A stretch of 64,000 nucleotides of DNA from Actinopolyspora saharensis (lineage in GTDB: Bacteria; Actinomycetota; Actinomycetes; Mycobacteriales; Pseudonocardiaceae): assembly GCF_900100925.1 (NCBI RefSeq), contig NZ_FNKO01000002.1, positions 62,001-126,000 of the forward strand. The letters are read 5' to 3'. Under the pieces are notes generated by a model. It did no database searches, was not told the origin of the DNA, and saw only the letters and a list, made by a program, of their open reading frames with translations. The stretch's first letter is position 1; every line of letters begins with the position of its first letter. Below, piece by piece: positions 7,969-16,502 of this stretch. A program made the translations under genes and the position numbers.

Positions 7969-9804
7969 ATGTGCGGTATCTGCGGCTGGGTGGACTTCCG
8001 GGGCAACCTGGACCAACAGCGCGAAACCCTCGACGCGATGTGCGAAACCATGGCCTGCCGGGGACCCGACGCGGGCGGAACGAGCTTCCACCGCAACGCC
8101 GCCCTGGCGCACCGCAGGCTGGCGATCATCGACCTCCCCGGCGGGAACCAGCCCATGACCACCGAGACGCCCGACGGGAAGGTCTCCCTGGTCTACAGCG
8201 GTGAGTCCTACAACTTCACCGAGCTGCGCAGCGAACTGCGCACACGCGGGCACCGCTTCGAGACCGACAGCGACACCGAAGTGGTGCTGAACGGCTACCT
8301 CGAGTGGGGTGAAGGCGTCGCCGAGCGGCTCAACGGCATGTACGCCTTCGCCATCTGGGACGCACGGGTGGACAAGCTCGTCCTGGTCCGGGACAGGATG
8401 GGCATCAAACCGCTGTACTACTACCCGACCGAGCACGGCGTGCTGTTCGGCTCCGAGCCGAAGGCCATCCTGGCCAACCCGCTGGCCGAGAAGGTCGTCG
8501 GGGTCGACGGTCTGCGCGAGATGTTCGCCCTGACCAAGAAACCTGGGCACGCGATCTGGTCGGGCATGGCCGAGGTGGAGCCCGGTACCGTGCTGACCGT
8601 CGACCGCGACGGCACGCACCAGCACACCTACTGGAAGCTCGAGGCCAGGGAGCACACCGCCGACGCGGCGGAGACCAGCGGGCACGTTCGCGAACTGCTC
8701 GACGACATCGTCTCCCGCCAGCTGATCTCGGACGTTCCGCGCTGTGTGCTGTTGTCCGGAGGACTCGATTCGAGTGCCATAACCGCGCTCGCGGCCAAGC
8801 AGCTCGAGTCGTCCGGAGAGCGGGTTCGCAGCTTCGCCGTGGACTTCCTGGGGCAGACCGAGAACTTCGTCGCCGACTCGCTGCGGGACACGCCCGACGG
8901 TCCCTACGTGCACGACGTCGCCCAGCACGTGAACTCGCAGCACCAGGACATCGTGCTGGACCCCCGGACGCTGGCCGATCCGGCCGTGCGGCGCGCGGCG
9001 GTCGGCGCGCGGGACGTCCCGCTCGGCCTCGGCGACATGGACAACTCGCTGTACCTGCTGTTCAAGTCCATCAGGGAGCACTCCACTGTCGCCCTGTCCG
9101 GTGAGTCGGCGGACGAGATCTTCGGGGGCTACAAGTGGTTCTTCGACCAGCGGGCTCGCGAGGCCGACACCTTCCCGTGGCTGGCAGCGCTCGGCGAGGA
9201 GCACACCAGCGGGGAGAGCGTGCTCGACCCCGCCCTGGCCAAGAGCCTCGACCTGCCCGGGTACGTCGACGCGGAGTACCGGAACGCCGTGCGCGACCTC
9301 CCGGAGCTCGCCGGGGAGAGCTCGTTCGAACGCAAGATGCGCGAGATGAACTACCTGCACCTGACCCGGTTCGTGCGCATGCTCCTGGACCGCAAGGACC
9401 GGATGAGCATGGCGGTCGGTCTCGAGGTCCGCGTGCCGTTCTGCGACCACCGACTGGTCGAGTACGTGTTCAACGCGCCCTGGTCGCTCAAGACCCACGA
9501 CGGCAGGGAGAAGAGCCTGCTGCGGCGGGCCACCTCCGACGTGCTGCCGCGCTCGGTCTCCGAACGGGTGAAGAGCCCCTACCCGTCCACTCAGGACCCG
9601 AATTACGCGGCCGAACTGCAACGCCAGTCCAAGGAGCTGCTCACCGCGAACGACCCCGCGGCTGAGCTGCTCAACGGGGAGTGGCTCAAAAAGATCGTGG
9701 AGCGGCCCGCAGAACAGGTGGACACGACCATGCGCAACGCCCTGGAGCGGCTGCTGGACGTCTCGATCTGGATGCAGCAGCACAATCCGGCGATCAAGGT
9801 CTGA
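7969..9804 (+). CDS. asnB: Asparagine synthase (glutamine-hydrolysing)
   Basis: A 611-residue class II asparagine synthetase that makes asparagine from aspartate, ATP and glutamine. The mature N-terminus begins with the nucleophile Cys2 (MCGICGWVDF), and RGPDAGG and HRRLAIIDL belong to the glutaminase domain (about 1-210). The synthetase domain has the PP-loop SGGLDSS at 263-269 and SGESADEIFGGYKWF further on. GGAG lies 6 nt before the ATG. It is monocistronic, with an AT-rich promoter region and palindromes upstream and convergent mutM downstream. Paralogues of this length also work in secondary metabolism, but no such genes are nearby, so a primary role is likely. Confidence 0.93.
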   Translation: MCGICGWVDFRGNLDQQRETLDAMCETMACRGPDAGGTSFHRNAALAHRRLAIIDLPGGNQPMTTETPDGKVSLVYSGESYNFTELRSELRTRGHRFETDSDTEVVLNGYLEWGEGVAERLNGMYAFAIWDARVDKLVLVRDRMGIKPLYYYPTEHGVLFGSEPKAILANPLAEKVVGVDGLREMFALTKKPGHAIWSGMAEVEPGTVLTVDRDGTHQHTYWKLEAREHTADAAETSGHVRELLDDIVSRQLISDVPRCVLLSGGLDSSAITALAAKQLESSGERVRSFAVDFLGQTENFVADSLRDTPDGPYVHDVAQHVNSQHQDIVLDPRTLADPAVRRAAVGARDVPLGLGDMDNSLYLLFKSIREHSTVALSGESADEIFGGYKWFFDQRAREADTFPWLAALGEEHTSGESVLDPALAKSLDLPGYVDAEYRNAVRDLPELAGESSFERKMREMNYLHLTRFVRMLLDRKDRMSMAVGLEVRVPFCDHRLVEYVFNAPWSLKTHDGREKSLLRRATSDVLPRSVSERVKSPYPSTQDPNYAAELQRQSKELLTANDPAAELLNGEWLKKIVERPAEQVDTTMRNALERLLDVSIWMQQHNPAIKV

Positions 9805-9864
9805 CGGGACCGTTCCGTCCCGGGGCGGGGCTCCCGGCGCTGCCGGGGCCCGCCTTCGGGGCCG

Positions 9865-10779
9865 TCACCAGTGCGGCTCGGCGGGAAGGGGCTGACAAGC
9901 GGGGCAGGAGTACGCCGAGCGCTTCATGAACACGTCCCTGTGAATCGCGGTGCCACAGCGCGAGCAGGGCGCGCCGGCCCGCCCGTACACCGCCAGCGAA
10001 CGACCGAAGTAACCGGACTGCCCGTTGACGTTCACGTAGAGCGCGTCGAAGGAGGTTCCACCCGCCTCGAGGGCGTCCCGCATGACCTCACCGACTGCCT
10101 CCAGCAGGGCGTTGCCGTCATCGCGGGCGAGTTCGCCCGTGGACCGCGCCCAGTGCAGCCCGGCCCGCCAGAGCGCCTCGTCCGCGTAGATGTTCCCGAT
10201 CCCGGAGATCAGGCTCTGGTCGAGCAGCGCCCGCTTTATCCCGGTCCTGCGGGAACGTACGAGCTCGACCACGGCATCCCGATCGAAGGCCTGTTCCATG
10301 GGATCGGCGGCTATGTGCCCGATGGGCTCGGGCACCAGGGTCCCGCCGGAGCGCACGAGCCCGGTGAGGTTCAACCCTCCGAAAGTGCGCTGATCGACGA
10401 AGCGAAGCTCGGGGCCGCCGTCGTCGAACACGAACCTGACCCGCAGGTGCTTCTCGTCCGGGGTCGAGGGAGGCTGCACCAGCAACTGGCCGCTCATCCC
10501 GAGATGCGCGAGCACCGCCTGCCCCGCACGGACCGACTCACCGTCGGAACGGGAGACATCCGCGGAGTGCGCCTCCCCCAGGTCCAACCACAGGTACTTC
10601 CCCCGCCTGCGGACGTCCAGCAGCGTTCGCCCGCGCAACTCGGACTCGAAGTGCTCGACCCCGCGATCGTGCTTGCGCACGGCGCGCGGGTGCAGCACTT
10701 CGACCTTCGAGAGAGTACGGCCACGCACGTACTCGACCAGACCGCTACGGATTACCTCGACTTCGGGTAGTTCGGGCAC
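9865..10779 (-). CDS. mutM: Formamidopyrimidine-DNA glycosylase (Fpg/MutM)
   Basis: A base-excision repair enzyme removing 8-oxoguanine and formamidopyrimidines with AP-lyase activity. The GTG at 10779 was chosen because it gives the invariant N-terminus (M)[13 protein letters not shown]: the exposed Pro2 is the catalytic nucleophile and Glu3 assists. Later landmarks are the LGMSGQLL segment with its lysine/methionine region, [17 protein letters not shown] (helix-two-turn-helix) and a C-terminal zinc finger CSRCG...CPAC. Length is 304 residues. It lies 54 bp downstream of rnc on the same strand, as in mycobacteria (rnc-fpg), and probably belongs to the DUF177-rpmF-rnc-mutM transcription unit. 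Confidence 0.97.
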   Translation of the reverse strand: MPELPEVEVIRSGLVEYVRGRTLSKVEVLHPRAVRKHDRGVEHFESELRGRTLLDVRRRGKYLWLDLGEAHSADVSRSDGESVRAGQAVLAHLGMSGQLLVQPPSTPDEKHLRVRFVFDDGGPELRFVDQRTFGGLNLTGLVRSGGTLVPEPIGHIAADPMEQAFDRDAVVELVRSRRTGIKRALLDQSLISGIGNIYADEALWRAGLHWARSTGELARDDGNALLEAVGEVMRDALEAGGTSFDALYVNVNGQSGYFGRSLAVYGRAGAPCSRCGTAIHRDVFMKRSAYSCPACQPLPAEPHW

Positions 10780-10833
10780 CGGACCATCTTCGAACACGCT
10801 TCACTGAAGGCGTGCACGGGGCCACCCGCGGAG

Positions 10834-11598
10834 TCACTCCGCGGAAGTGGAGTCCCCCGAACCGGTGGAACCGTTGTTGATCTGGTCGGAGAGAGCCCGC
10901 CAAGCCGTCTGCGCGGCCTTCTGCTCCGCGTCCTTCTTCGTGCCGCCGTCGCCCTGACCGAAGACCTCACCGTTGATGACGGCGTAGGCGCTGAACTCCT
11001 TGCGGTGATCCGGCCCCTGCTCCTCGACGCGGTAATCGGGCACACCGAGTCCGGCCGAAGCGGTCAGTTCCTGCAGGCTCGTCTTCCAGTCCAGACCCGC
11101 GCCGAGCATCGGCGCCTCGGTGAGCAACGAGTCGAACAGCCGGTGAATCACCCAACTGGCCGTTTCCACCCCGTGCTGCAGATAGACGGCACCGAGAACG
11201 GCCTCGAGCGAGTCGGCCAGGATGCTGGCCTTGTCCCGACCACCGGTGAGCTCCTCCCCGCGACCGAGCAGCAGATACTGGCCGAGTCCGCCCTCGCCCA
11301 GTTCACGAGCCACTCCGGCCAGAGCGTGCATGTTGACCACGCTCGCCCGCAGCTTCGCGAGTTGCCCCTCCGGCAGGTCCGGATGGTCCCGGTAGAGGCG
11401 ATCGGTCACGACCAGCCCGAGCACGGCGTCACCGAGGAACTCCAGCCGCTCGTTGGGCTCGAGTCCACCGTTCTCGTAGGCGTACGAGCGGTGCGTCAGA
11501 GCGAGCGTGAGCATCTCGGCGTCGAAGTCGACGCCGAGTGCCTCAACCAACGCAGACCGGTCCGACGTGCGGCCCCGGGACTGTTGCTTTCCCCCCAC
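10834..11598 (-). CDS. rnc: Ribonuclease III
   Basis: A double-stranded-RNA endonuclease involved in rRNA processing, 254 residues. The RNase III domain contains the signature [13 protein letters not shown] with the catalytic Glu/Asp cluster, and a second acidic set at [12 protein letters not shown]. The C-terminal double-stranded RNA-binding domain spans about residues 165-235 ([27 protein letters not shown]). The GTG start at 11598 follows rpmF by only 12 bp, so the genes are co-transcribed. The last 15 residues form a Ser/Gly/Thr-rich tail. Confidence 0.96.
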   Translation of the reverse strand: MGGKQQSRGRTSDRSALVEALGVDFDAEMLTLALTHRSYAYENGGLEPNERLEFLGDAVLGLVVTDRLYRDHPDLPEGQLAKLRASVVNMHALAGVARELGEGGLGQYLLLGRGEELTGGRDKASILADSLEAVLGAVYLQHGVETASWVIHRLFDSLLTEAPMLGAGLDWKTSLQELTASAGLGVPDYRVEEQGPDHRKEFSAYAVINGEVFGQGDGGTKKDAEQKAAQTAWRALSDQINNGSTGSGDSTSAE

Positions 11599-11610
11599 GG
11601 CCGACGCCTA

Positions 11611-11793
11611 TCAGGCAGGGCTGACGATCTGACGACCGCCGTACTGGCCGCAAGAGGGGCAGACCACGTGCGGCGGCTTCTTCTCACTGCAGGCCCGGTT
11701 GGGGCACGCCACCAGTGTCGGCGCGGACGCCTTCCACTGCGAACGGCGCGTACGGGTGTTCGACCGGGAAACCTTGTGCTTGGGGACAGCCAC
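11611..11793 (-). CDS. rpmF: 50S ribosomal protein L32
   Basis: A 60-residue ribosomal protein. The N-terminus MAVPKHKVSRSNTRTRRSQW is that of bacterial L32, and Cys30, Cys35, Cys45 and Cys48 form a zinc ribbon, so this is the zinc-binding form. The GTG start lies 2 bp after the DUF177 stop codon and has a strong GAGGAGG-type ribosome site inside the end of that gene. This DUF177-rpmF pairing is conserved across bacteria. Confidence 0.97.
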   Translation of the reverse strand: MAVPKHKVSRSNTRTRRSQWKASAPTLVACPNRACSEKKPPHVVCPSCGQYGGRQIVSPA

Positions 11794-11795
11794 GA

Positions 11796-12371
11796 CTACT
11801 TCTCCTCCTCGGTCCCACCGAACCGCTCACGCAACGCGGCCCAGCGAGGGTCAATCATCTCATGATGGTGCTCAGGGTCGAGCTCGACCCACTTGGCACC
11901 GCACCCGGGACACAGTCCCGGACAATCCGGTGAGCACAGCGGAGCGGTGGACAACGACGTCAGCACCGTATCCCGAACCACCGGTTCGAGATCGATCAGA
12001 TCGCCGGAAACACGGCTGACCTCGTCCTCGTCGGTACTGCTGTCGGTAGCGCTGTCCGGATAGGCGAACAACTCCCGAAACTCGACGTCGGCCTCCTCGG
12101 AAACCGGGTCGAGACACCGCGCGCACTCACCACTGGCTTTCGCCCTGACGGTACCGGATACCAGCACACCCTCGACCACTGCCTCCAGCAGCAGATCGAG
12201 TTCGAGCGGCTCACCCTCGGACACCCGGATCATATCGAGACCGAAACCGGCGGGAGCCGGAGGGTGGAGTGTGTAGCTGCGGCTGCTGCCCGGACTGCGA
12301 CCGAACTCGCGAGTGTCGATCACCCAGGGACTGTCCCCGGAAGGCTGCGCAACTTCTTGGTTCTGAGACAT
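11796..12371 (-). CDS. DUF177 (YceD-family) protein, 23S rRNA accumulation factor homologue
   Basis: A 191-residue member of the DUF177/YceD family, which is genetically linked to rpmF and, in plants and E. coli, to 23S rRNA accumulation and 50S assembly. The family core is visible as GTVRAKASGECARCLDPVSEEADVEFRELF, followed by an acidic loop, then CSPDCPGLCPGCGAKW near the end; these cysteines may hold zinc. The ATG at 12371 was preferred over an upstream in-frame ATG because the preceding 38 residues show no conservation pattern. It is the first gene of the DUF177-rpmF-rnc-mutM unit, with 255 bp between it and sepIVA upstream. Confidence 0.88.
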   Translation of the reverse strand: MSQNQEVAQPSGDSPWVIDTREFGRSPGSSRSYTLHPPAPAGFGLDMIRVSEGEPLELDLLLEAVVEGVLVSGTVRAKASGECARCLDPVSEEADVEFRELFAYPDSATDSSTDEDEVSRVSGDLIDLEPVVRDTVLTSLSTAPLCSPDCPGLCPGCGAKWVELDPEHHHEMIDPRWAALRERFGGTEEEK

Positions 12372-12626
12372 CTGTGGTTTCGGCTCGGCATTCCACGGTT
12401 GACGGGGCCTGCACACCCGGCCGGAAGGTTCACACCACCGGCCGCCCGCCGCAACGGTCCCGACGAACGGACGGCAGTGCATCACGTGATCGCACTTCGC
12501 GGCTCCTGCACGCCGACGAGTACGGAACCAGGCAGGCCACCCCGCCCAGGGTACGCCACCACCGGGAGGTTGGCGAAACCGCGCCGCGACTCCCCGACGC
12601 GGAACGCGGCCACGCGGCCGGCACGG

Positions 12627-13370
12627 TCAGTGCTCGCTGGCGGGCGAACCGTTCTCCGAGGGTTGCCACTCCTCGTAGTCGAACGGCGCGCTGATGGGGC
12701 GACGCAACTGCTGCCTGCCCTTGCCCACGGTACGCAGCGTCCGACCGAGCAGCTCCTCGAAATCGGCCAGCCGCGAGTCGACGTAGGCGTCGCAGTCACC
12801 GCGCAGACGCTCCGCTTCCTCCTTGGCCTCCTCGATCAGGCGACTGGCCTCCTGCTGGGACTGCTGCACCACCTCGGTCTCGGAAACCAGCCGCGCCTGC
12901 TCCGAGCGCCCCTCGTGCAACGACTGGTCGTAGGCGGCGCGTCCGGCCTGAACCATGCGGTCGGACTCGGACTGAGCCTTGGCCACGTACTCCTCGTACT
13001 CGCGTCGCGCGTTGTTGATGGTCTGCTCGGCCTCGGAACGGGCCTGCGCGAGGATCTCGTCGGCACGCTCCCGCGCGTCGGCGAGCATCTTCTCCGCCTC
13101 GGCGCGCGCCTCGGAGGAGGTCTTGTCGGCCTCCGAACGCGCGCTGCTCAAACTCTGATCGGCCTCTGTCTTGGCCTTGTTGACCAGCTCGTCCCGGTGA
13201 TCGAGCACGTCCTGAGCGTCGTCGAGCTCGGAGGGGTACGAATCCCGCACCTCATCGAGCAGCTCCAGGACGTCGCCACGCGGCACGACGCATCCAGAGG
13301 TCATCGGAACACTTCGCGCTTCCTCAACGATCGTGACGAGCTCGTCGAGCGCCTCGAACACCCGGTACAC
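12627..13370 (-). CDS. sepIVA: DivIVA-like septum protein (SepIVA homologue)
   Basis: A 247-residue protein that is almost entirely coiled coil from residue 55 to 215 (repeated A-R-S/E-A-E-x patterns such as SSARSEADKTSSEARAEAEKMLADARERADEIL), with a short folded N-terminus MYRVFEALDELVTIVEEAR and a basic C-terminal segment before an acidic tail. The DivIVA-like fold and position beside DUF177-rpmF-rnc match mycobacterial SepIVA (Rv2927c), a late division factor at septum and pole. The GTG at 13370 has GGGAG 6 nt upstream. Similar coiled-coil proteins of actinobacteria include Wag31 and FilP; the synteny favours SepIVA. Confidence 0.85.
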   Translation of the reverse strand: MYRVFEALDELVTIVEEARSVPMTSGCVVPRGDVLELLDEVRDSYPSELDDAQDVLDHRDELVNKAKTEADQSLSSARSEADKTSSEARAEAEKMLADARERADEILAQARSEAEQTINNARREYEEYVAKAQSESDRMVQAGRAAYDQSLHEGRSEQARLVSETEVVQQSQQEASRLIEEAKEEAERLRGDCDAYVDSRLADFEELLGRTLRTVGKGRQQLRRPISAPFDYEEWQPSENGSPASEH

Positions 13371-13667
13371 GTCGATCTCCCTGCAGTTGTGTTCACCCGA
13401 AGGATACTTGCCCGGCCGGGTCAGCTTCTCAGAGCAAGCGGCACCTGTCGTGGATCACCCCGCAATCGGGCGTTTCGAACCGGTCACCGCGGGTCCCGAC
13501 ACGCGTTCCAGTCTGCCCGGTGCAGCGCCCGGTACGCGGGATGTGGGCCACCGCGTGTCCACGGTCGCGGGTATCGTCCTCTCCCGGACCGGACCGCTCC
13601 GAGGGGCACACCCGGCCCACCGCATCGCACCGTTGCCCGATGAGGATCACTGATCCCGGAGGTCGGC

Positions 13668-14708
13668 TTGTACACCGTGCTGTTCCGCCTGCTTCAGCGC
13701 TTCGTCGGCCTCCGCTCGTGGGCGACCCCAGCCGTGGTGATCGTTTTCGTGTTCTTCACGAGCTGGCCGCTGATGGCGCTGTTCGAGTCCGCGGGCAGCG
13801 AGCTCGTACAACCGGCCAACTACTGGTGGTGGTTCCTGGTCACCACGTCCACCGTGGGCTACGGGGACTTCTACCCGGAAACGACCGGAGGGCACGTCGT
13901 CGGCGTGTACGTGATCGTCGGGGGGATCGCTACGTTGACGACTCTGTTCACGCATCTGGCGACGAAACTGGAAACGGCTAGGGGCAAGCGAATGAGCGGG
14001 ACCGCCGCACTGCACGTGTCCGAGCACGTGCTGATGCTGGGATATCACTCGGGGCGCACCGAACGCATCCTCGACGAACTGCTGGCCGACGGACGTCACT
14101 CGGTCGTGCTCGCCGCCTGGGACGAAGTGGACAGGAACCCCGTTCCGGACCGCGGTATCGGCTTCGTCCGCGACGATCTCAGCTCGGAGGAGGTGCTGCG
14201 CCGAGCGGGGCTGCACCGAGCCCGTTCGGTCCTCATCGACGCCCACGACGACAACGAGGCGCTCGCCGTGGCCGTCACCGTCGACCACGTCAACCCCGAG
14301 CTGGCCCCCGTGGTCGCTCTGCGGGACATGAGCCGGGCCGAGCACCTGCGCTACGTGAACAGCTCCATCCGGTGCGTCCAGTGGCACACCCCGCAGATGA
14401 TCAGCGAGGAGCTGCTGGACCCCGGGATCACCCAGGTTTACGCCGAGCTCGTCACCCACGGCGGTGGGAACACCTACTCGTGCAGGCTGCCCGACTCGCT
14501 CGACCAGACCAGCTACGGTGCGTGCCAGCTCGCCCTGGGCAGGCGTTACGGCGCGACTGCACTGGCCGTGCGCACCCGAAGCGACCTGCTGGTCAGCCCG
14601 GAGTGGGAGACCCGACTGCCCGCGGGCAGCACGCTGTACTACATCGCCAGGCAACGGGTCCCCCCGGACGGGCTCGCCCGCGCGATCCACGAGGCGGAGA
14701 AGGCGTGA
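13668..14708 (+). CDS. Two-helix potassium channel with cytoplasmic RCK (TrkA-N) domain
   Basis: A 346-residue K+ channel subunit of the MthK type. One transmembrane helix lies at about 20-40, a pore helix with the selectivity filter TVGYGD at 62-67, and a second helix at about 76-96. From residue 112 a Rossmann-like RCK domain begins (HVLMLGYHSGRTERILDELL), with DDLSSEEVLRRAGLHRARSVLIDA. The TTG start is supported by GGAGG 6 nt upstream, and no other start fits. It is the only gene of its unit and converges on the ribonuclease gene across a strong hairpin. In a salt-stressed actinomycete it could serve K+ homeostasis (inference). Confidence 0.9.
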   Translation: MYTVLFRLLQRFVGLRSWATPAVVIVFVFFTSWPLMALFESAGSELVQPANYWWWFLVTTSTVGYGDFYPETTGGHVVGVYVIVGGIATLTTLFTHLATKLETARGKRMSGTAALHVSEHVLMLGYHSGRTERILDELLADGRHSVVLAAWDEVDRNPVPDRGIGFVRDDLSSEEVLRRAGLHRARSVLIDAHDDNEALAVAVTVDHVNPELAPVVALRDMSRAEHLRYVNSSIRCVQWHTPQMISEELLDPGITQVYAELVTHGGGNTYSCRLPDSLDQTSYGACQLALGRRYGATALAVRTRSDLLVSPEWETRLPAGSTLYYIARQRVPPDGLARAIHEAEKA

Positions 14709-14730
14709 CCGCCTCGCCCCGGTCGTCCCC

Positions 14731-14771
14731 CGCGGTGGGACCGGTGGTGGAGACACCGCTCCCACCGCGGA
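14731..14771. terminator. Hairpin between convergent channel and ribonuclease genes
   Basis: A perfect 11-bp inverted repeat (CCGCGGTGGGA at 14731-14741, TCCCACCGCGG at 14761-14771) continues after one mismatch into a 5-bp stem (743-747 with 755-759) and a 7-nt loop. There is no U-tract on either side. Its place between two 3' ends suggests a bidirectional terminator. Confidence 0.65.
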
Positions 14772-14817
14772 GGAACCGGCCGGCGAGCGGCCCGCTGATC
14801 AGGAACGCACTCCCCGC

Positions 14818-15261
14818 TCAGGAGTTGATGTCGGTCAGCCGGAAGCTCTCGTAGTGGTCGTCGGTGTAGAAGTACTCGCCCTCGGAACCGACCACGAAGC
14901 GCCGGGCGCCCCGGTGATCGACGCCGGGAGTGTCGACGGTGTACTCGTGGTAGTAGCCCTCAGGGCAGTCGGGCAGAATCCCCTCCCAGTTGTGGAAGAC
15001 CCCGCCGTCCTCCGGATACGGATAGGGGCCTCCCTGCTGGATCAACCGCACGGTGTCGGTCGCCTCGGGGGGAAGATCGGACAGTGCGACCTGTTCGAAA
15101 CCGGAGGTGTTGCCGCACGCGGCGGACACGGCGGCCGAGCTCCCCGCCGAGTGCGACGGGGCGGGCTCCGCCGAGGCGACCGTGGCGGGCACCAGCAGCC
15201 CCAGCACGGCGAACAGTCCCGCCAGCAACACCCTCGGAGCATTCGCAGTGTGTTTGCGCAT
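14818..15261 (-). CDS. Secreted guanyl-specific ribonuclease, RNase Sa/T1 family
   Basis: A 147-residue precursor. Residues 1-31 are a signal peptide: MRKH..., a hydrophobic core LLAGLFAVLGLLVPATV, and a likely signal peptidase I site after ASA. The mature part closely resembles Streptomyces RNase Sa: LSDLPPEATDTVRLI, GPYPYPEDGGVFHN, EGYYHEYTVDTPG and RGARRFVVG. Catalytic residues of the family are present as Glu106 (YYHEYTV), Arg120/Arg121 and His136 (YTDDHYESF). It cleaves RNA 3' of guanosine outside the cell. The ATG at 15261 was chosen; a GTG three codons earlier is possible. No barstar-like inhibitor gene is visible next to it. Confidence 0.93.
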   Translation of the reverse strand: MRKHTANAPRVLLAGLFAVLGLLVPATVASAEPAPSHSAGSSAAVSAACGNTSGFEQVALSDLPPEATDTVRLIQQGGPYPYPEDGGVFHNWEGILPDCPEGYYHEYTVDTPGVDHRGARRFVVGSEGEYFYTDDHYESFRLTDINS

Positions 15262-15265
15262 GAGC

Positions 15266-15315
15266 TTCACGTTAAATTCGGCACATGGCCCCAGGATAGC
15301 GTTCTCGTTAAACTC
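15266..15315. promoter_or_regulatory. Pair of direct repeats in the ribonuclease/acetyltransferase divergent region
   Basis: A 14-nt motif with identical CGTTAAA core occurs twice, at 15266-15279 and 15302-15315 (12 of 14 positions the same), 36 bp apart. The sites lie directly upstream of the ribonuclease start and about 75-110 bp before the acetyltransferase start. They may be regulator half-sites or promoter elements; nothing further can be said from sequence. Confidence 0.3.
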
Positions 15316-15386
15316 CGGTGGCGAGCGGTTCCACACCGAGGCAACGGGAACCGCTCCGCTCACCGCCCGACTACACTGCTCCTCCG

Positions 15387-15851
15387 ATGGACGATGTGGA
15401 CGAGGAAGTGAGTTTCCGCCGCGCGACGTCGCGGGACGTGGACGCGGTGGTCTCCCTGCTCGCCGACGACGAGCTGGGCAGGGGCAGGGAGCAGCCGGGC
15501 GACCCCGCCTACCGCGCGGCGTTCGCCGAGATCGACGCCGATCCGAACCAGCTGCTGATCGTCGCGGAGCGAGCCGGGGAGATCGTCGGAACCCTGCAGC
15601 TGAGTCTGCTCGCGGGCCTGTCCCACCTCGGCACCAAACGGGCCCAGCTCGAGGCGGTTCGGGTGCGTTCGGACCTGCGCGGCCTGGGAGTCGGCAAGCG
15701 CATGTGCGAATGGGCGATCTCCGCGGCACGGCAGCGCGGAGCCGGGCAGCTCCAGCTGACCTCCGACAGCGGCCGCGAAGACGCGCACCGCTTCTACGAG
15801 CGACTCGGGTTCAGCGCCACGCACGTGGGCATGAAGATGCACCTGGACTGA
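15387..15851 (+). CDS. GNAT-family N-acetyltransferase
   Basis: A 154-residue single-domain acetyltransferase. The acetyl-CoA-binding motif A is visible as LEAVRVRSDLRGLGVGKRMCEWAI (R/QxxGxG/A pattern: RGLGVG), followed by motif B RFYERLGFSATHVGMKMHL at the C-terminus. The N-terminal half has the usual strand-helix pattern (VSFRRATSRDVDAVVSLL) and GTLQLSLLAGLSHLG. The closing segment resembles small GNATs annotated as aminoglycoside- or amino-acid-acetylating proteins, but the acceptor cannot be named. ATG at 15387 was preferred to an upstream in-frame ATG at 15318, which would add a disordered Pro-rich segment. Confidence 0.85.
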   Translation: MDDVDEEVSFRRATSRDVDAVVSLLADDELGRGREQPGDPAYRAAFAEIDADPNQLLIVAERAGEIVGTLQLSLLAGLSHLGTKRAQLEAVRVRSDLRGLGVGKRMCEWAISAARQRGAGQLQLTSDSGREDAHRFYERLGFSATHVGMKMHLD

Positions 15852-15875
15852 CTCTCCCGGACTCCGCCCGCACCT

Positions 15876-15908
15876 CTTCGCCGCGCGTCGCCGCGCGACG
15901 GCGCGAAG
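15876..15908. terminator. Imperfect hairpin between convergent acetyltransferase and coaD
   Basis: CTTCGC at 15876-15881 pairs with GCGAAG at 15903-15908, with a further inner stem around CGTCG/CGACG. It separates two genes that end face to face. No U-tract; moderate support only. Confidence 0.4.
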
Positions 15909-15915
15909 TGGGGAC

Positions 15916-16401
15916 TCACTCGCCCGTTTCGGCCAACCGGTCCAGCAAGCGCCGCTCGATCTGGGGCGGAAGCAGATTGGAGACGTCGCCGCCGTAGGTG
16001 GCCACCTCCTTGACCAGGGAGCTGGCCAGGAAGCTGTACAGCGGGTTGGTCGACATGAAAAGCGTCTCGACTCCCGAGAGCCGCTGGTTCATCTGAGCCA
16101 TCTGCAACTCGTAGTCGAAGTCGCTGACGGCACGCAGTCCCTTGACGATGGCGCCGATGCCGTTCGCCTTGCAGTAGTCCACCAGCAGGCCGTGCCAGGA
16201 ATCCACGACCACGTTGGGCCACGGCTTGCTGACCTCGCGCAGCATCTCGATTCGCTCGTCGACGTCGAACAGGCTCTTCTTGCTCTTGTTCACGAGGACG
16301 GCGACGGTCACCTCGTCGAACAGACCGGCAGCTCGCTCGATTATGTCCAAATGGCCATTGGTGACCGGATCATAAGAGCCTGGACAAACGGCACGCCTCA
16401 T
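15916..16401 (-). CDS. coaD: Pantetheine-phosphate adenylyltransferase
   Basis: Catalyses the fourth step of coenzyme A synthesis, 4'-phosphopantetheine plus ATP to dephospho-CoA. The 161-residue length equals that of M. tuberculosis CoaD. The nucleotidyltransferase motif is [16 protein letters not shown] (T/HxGH form), [23 protein letters not shown] is the pantetheine-binding stretch, and SSLVKEVA near the C-terminus is the second nucleotide motif. The ATG at 16401 was chosen because it places the family start MRRAVCPGS at the N-terminus; a TTG three codons earlier is closer to a GGAGG sequence and cannot be excluded. Upstream on the same strand is rsmD. Confidence 0.95.
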   Translation of the reverse strand: MRRAVCPGSYDPVTNGHLDIIERAAGLFDEVTVAVLVNKSKKSLFDVDERIEMLREVSKPWPNVVVDSWHGLLVDYCKANGIGAIVKGLRAVSDFDYELQMAQMNQRLSGVETLFMSTNPLYSFLASSLVKEVATYGGDVSNLLPPQIERRLLDRLAETGE

Positions 16402-16502
16402 GAGCGGCAACTTAGCAGCATCCTCCGGAAGAACTCAGGTCGAGGTGGTGTGATTCACCGCGCCCGCCGAGTAGCGCCCACCGCCCGCGCGGACGTCGCG
16501 GC

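Noticed and set aside
7936..9783. A 615-codon minus-strand frame opposite asnB
   Set aside because: Antisense shadow of a clear asparagine synthase.
13371..13667. Short frames between sepIVA and the potassium channel
   Set aside because: About 300 bp without start signals or conserved motifs; read as promoter region for the two divergent genes.
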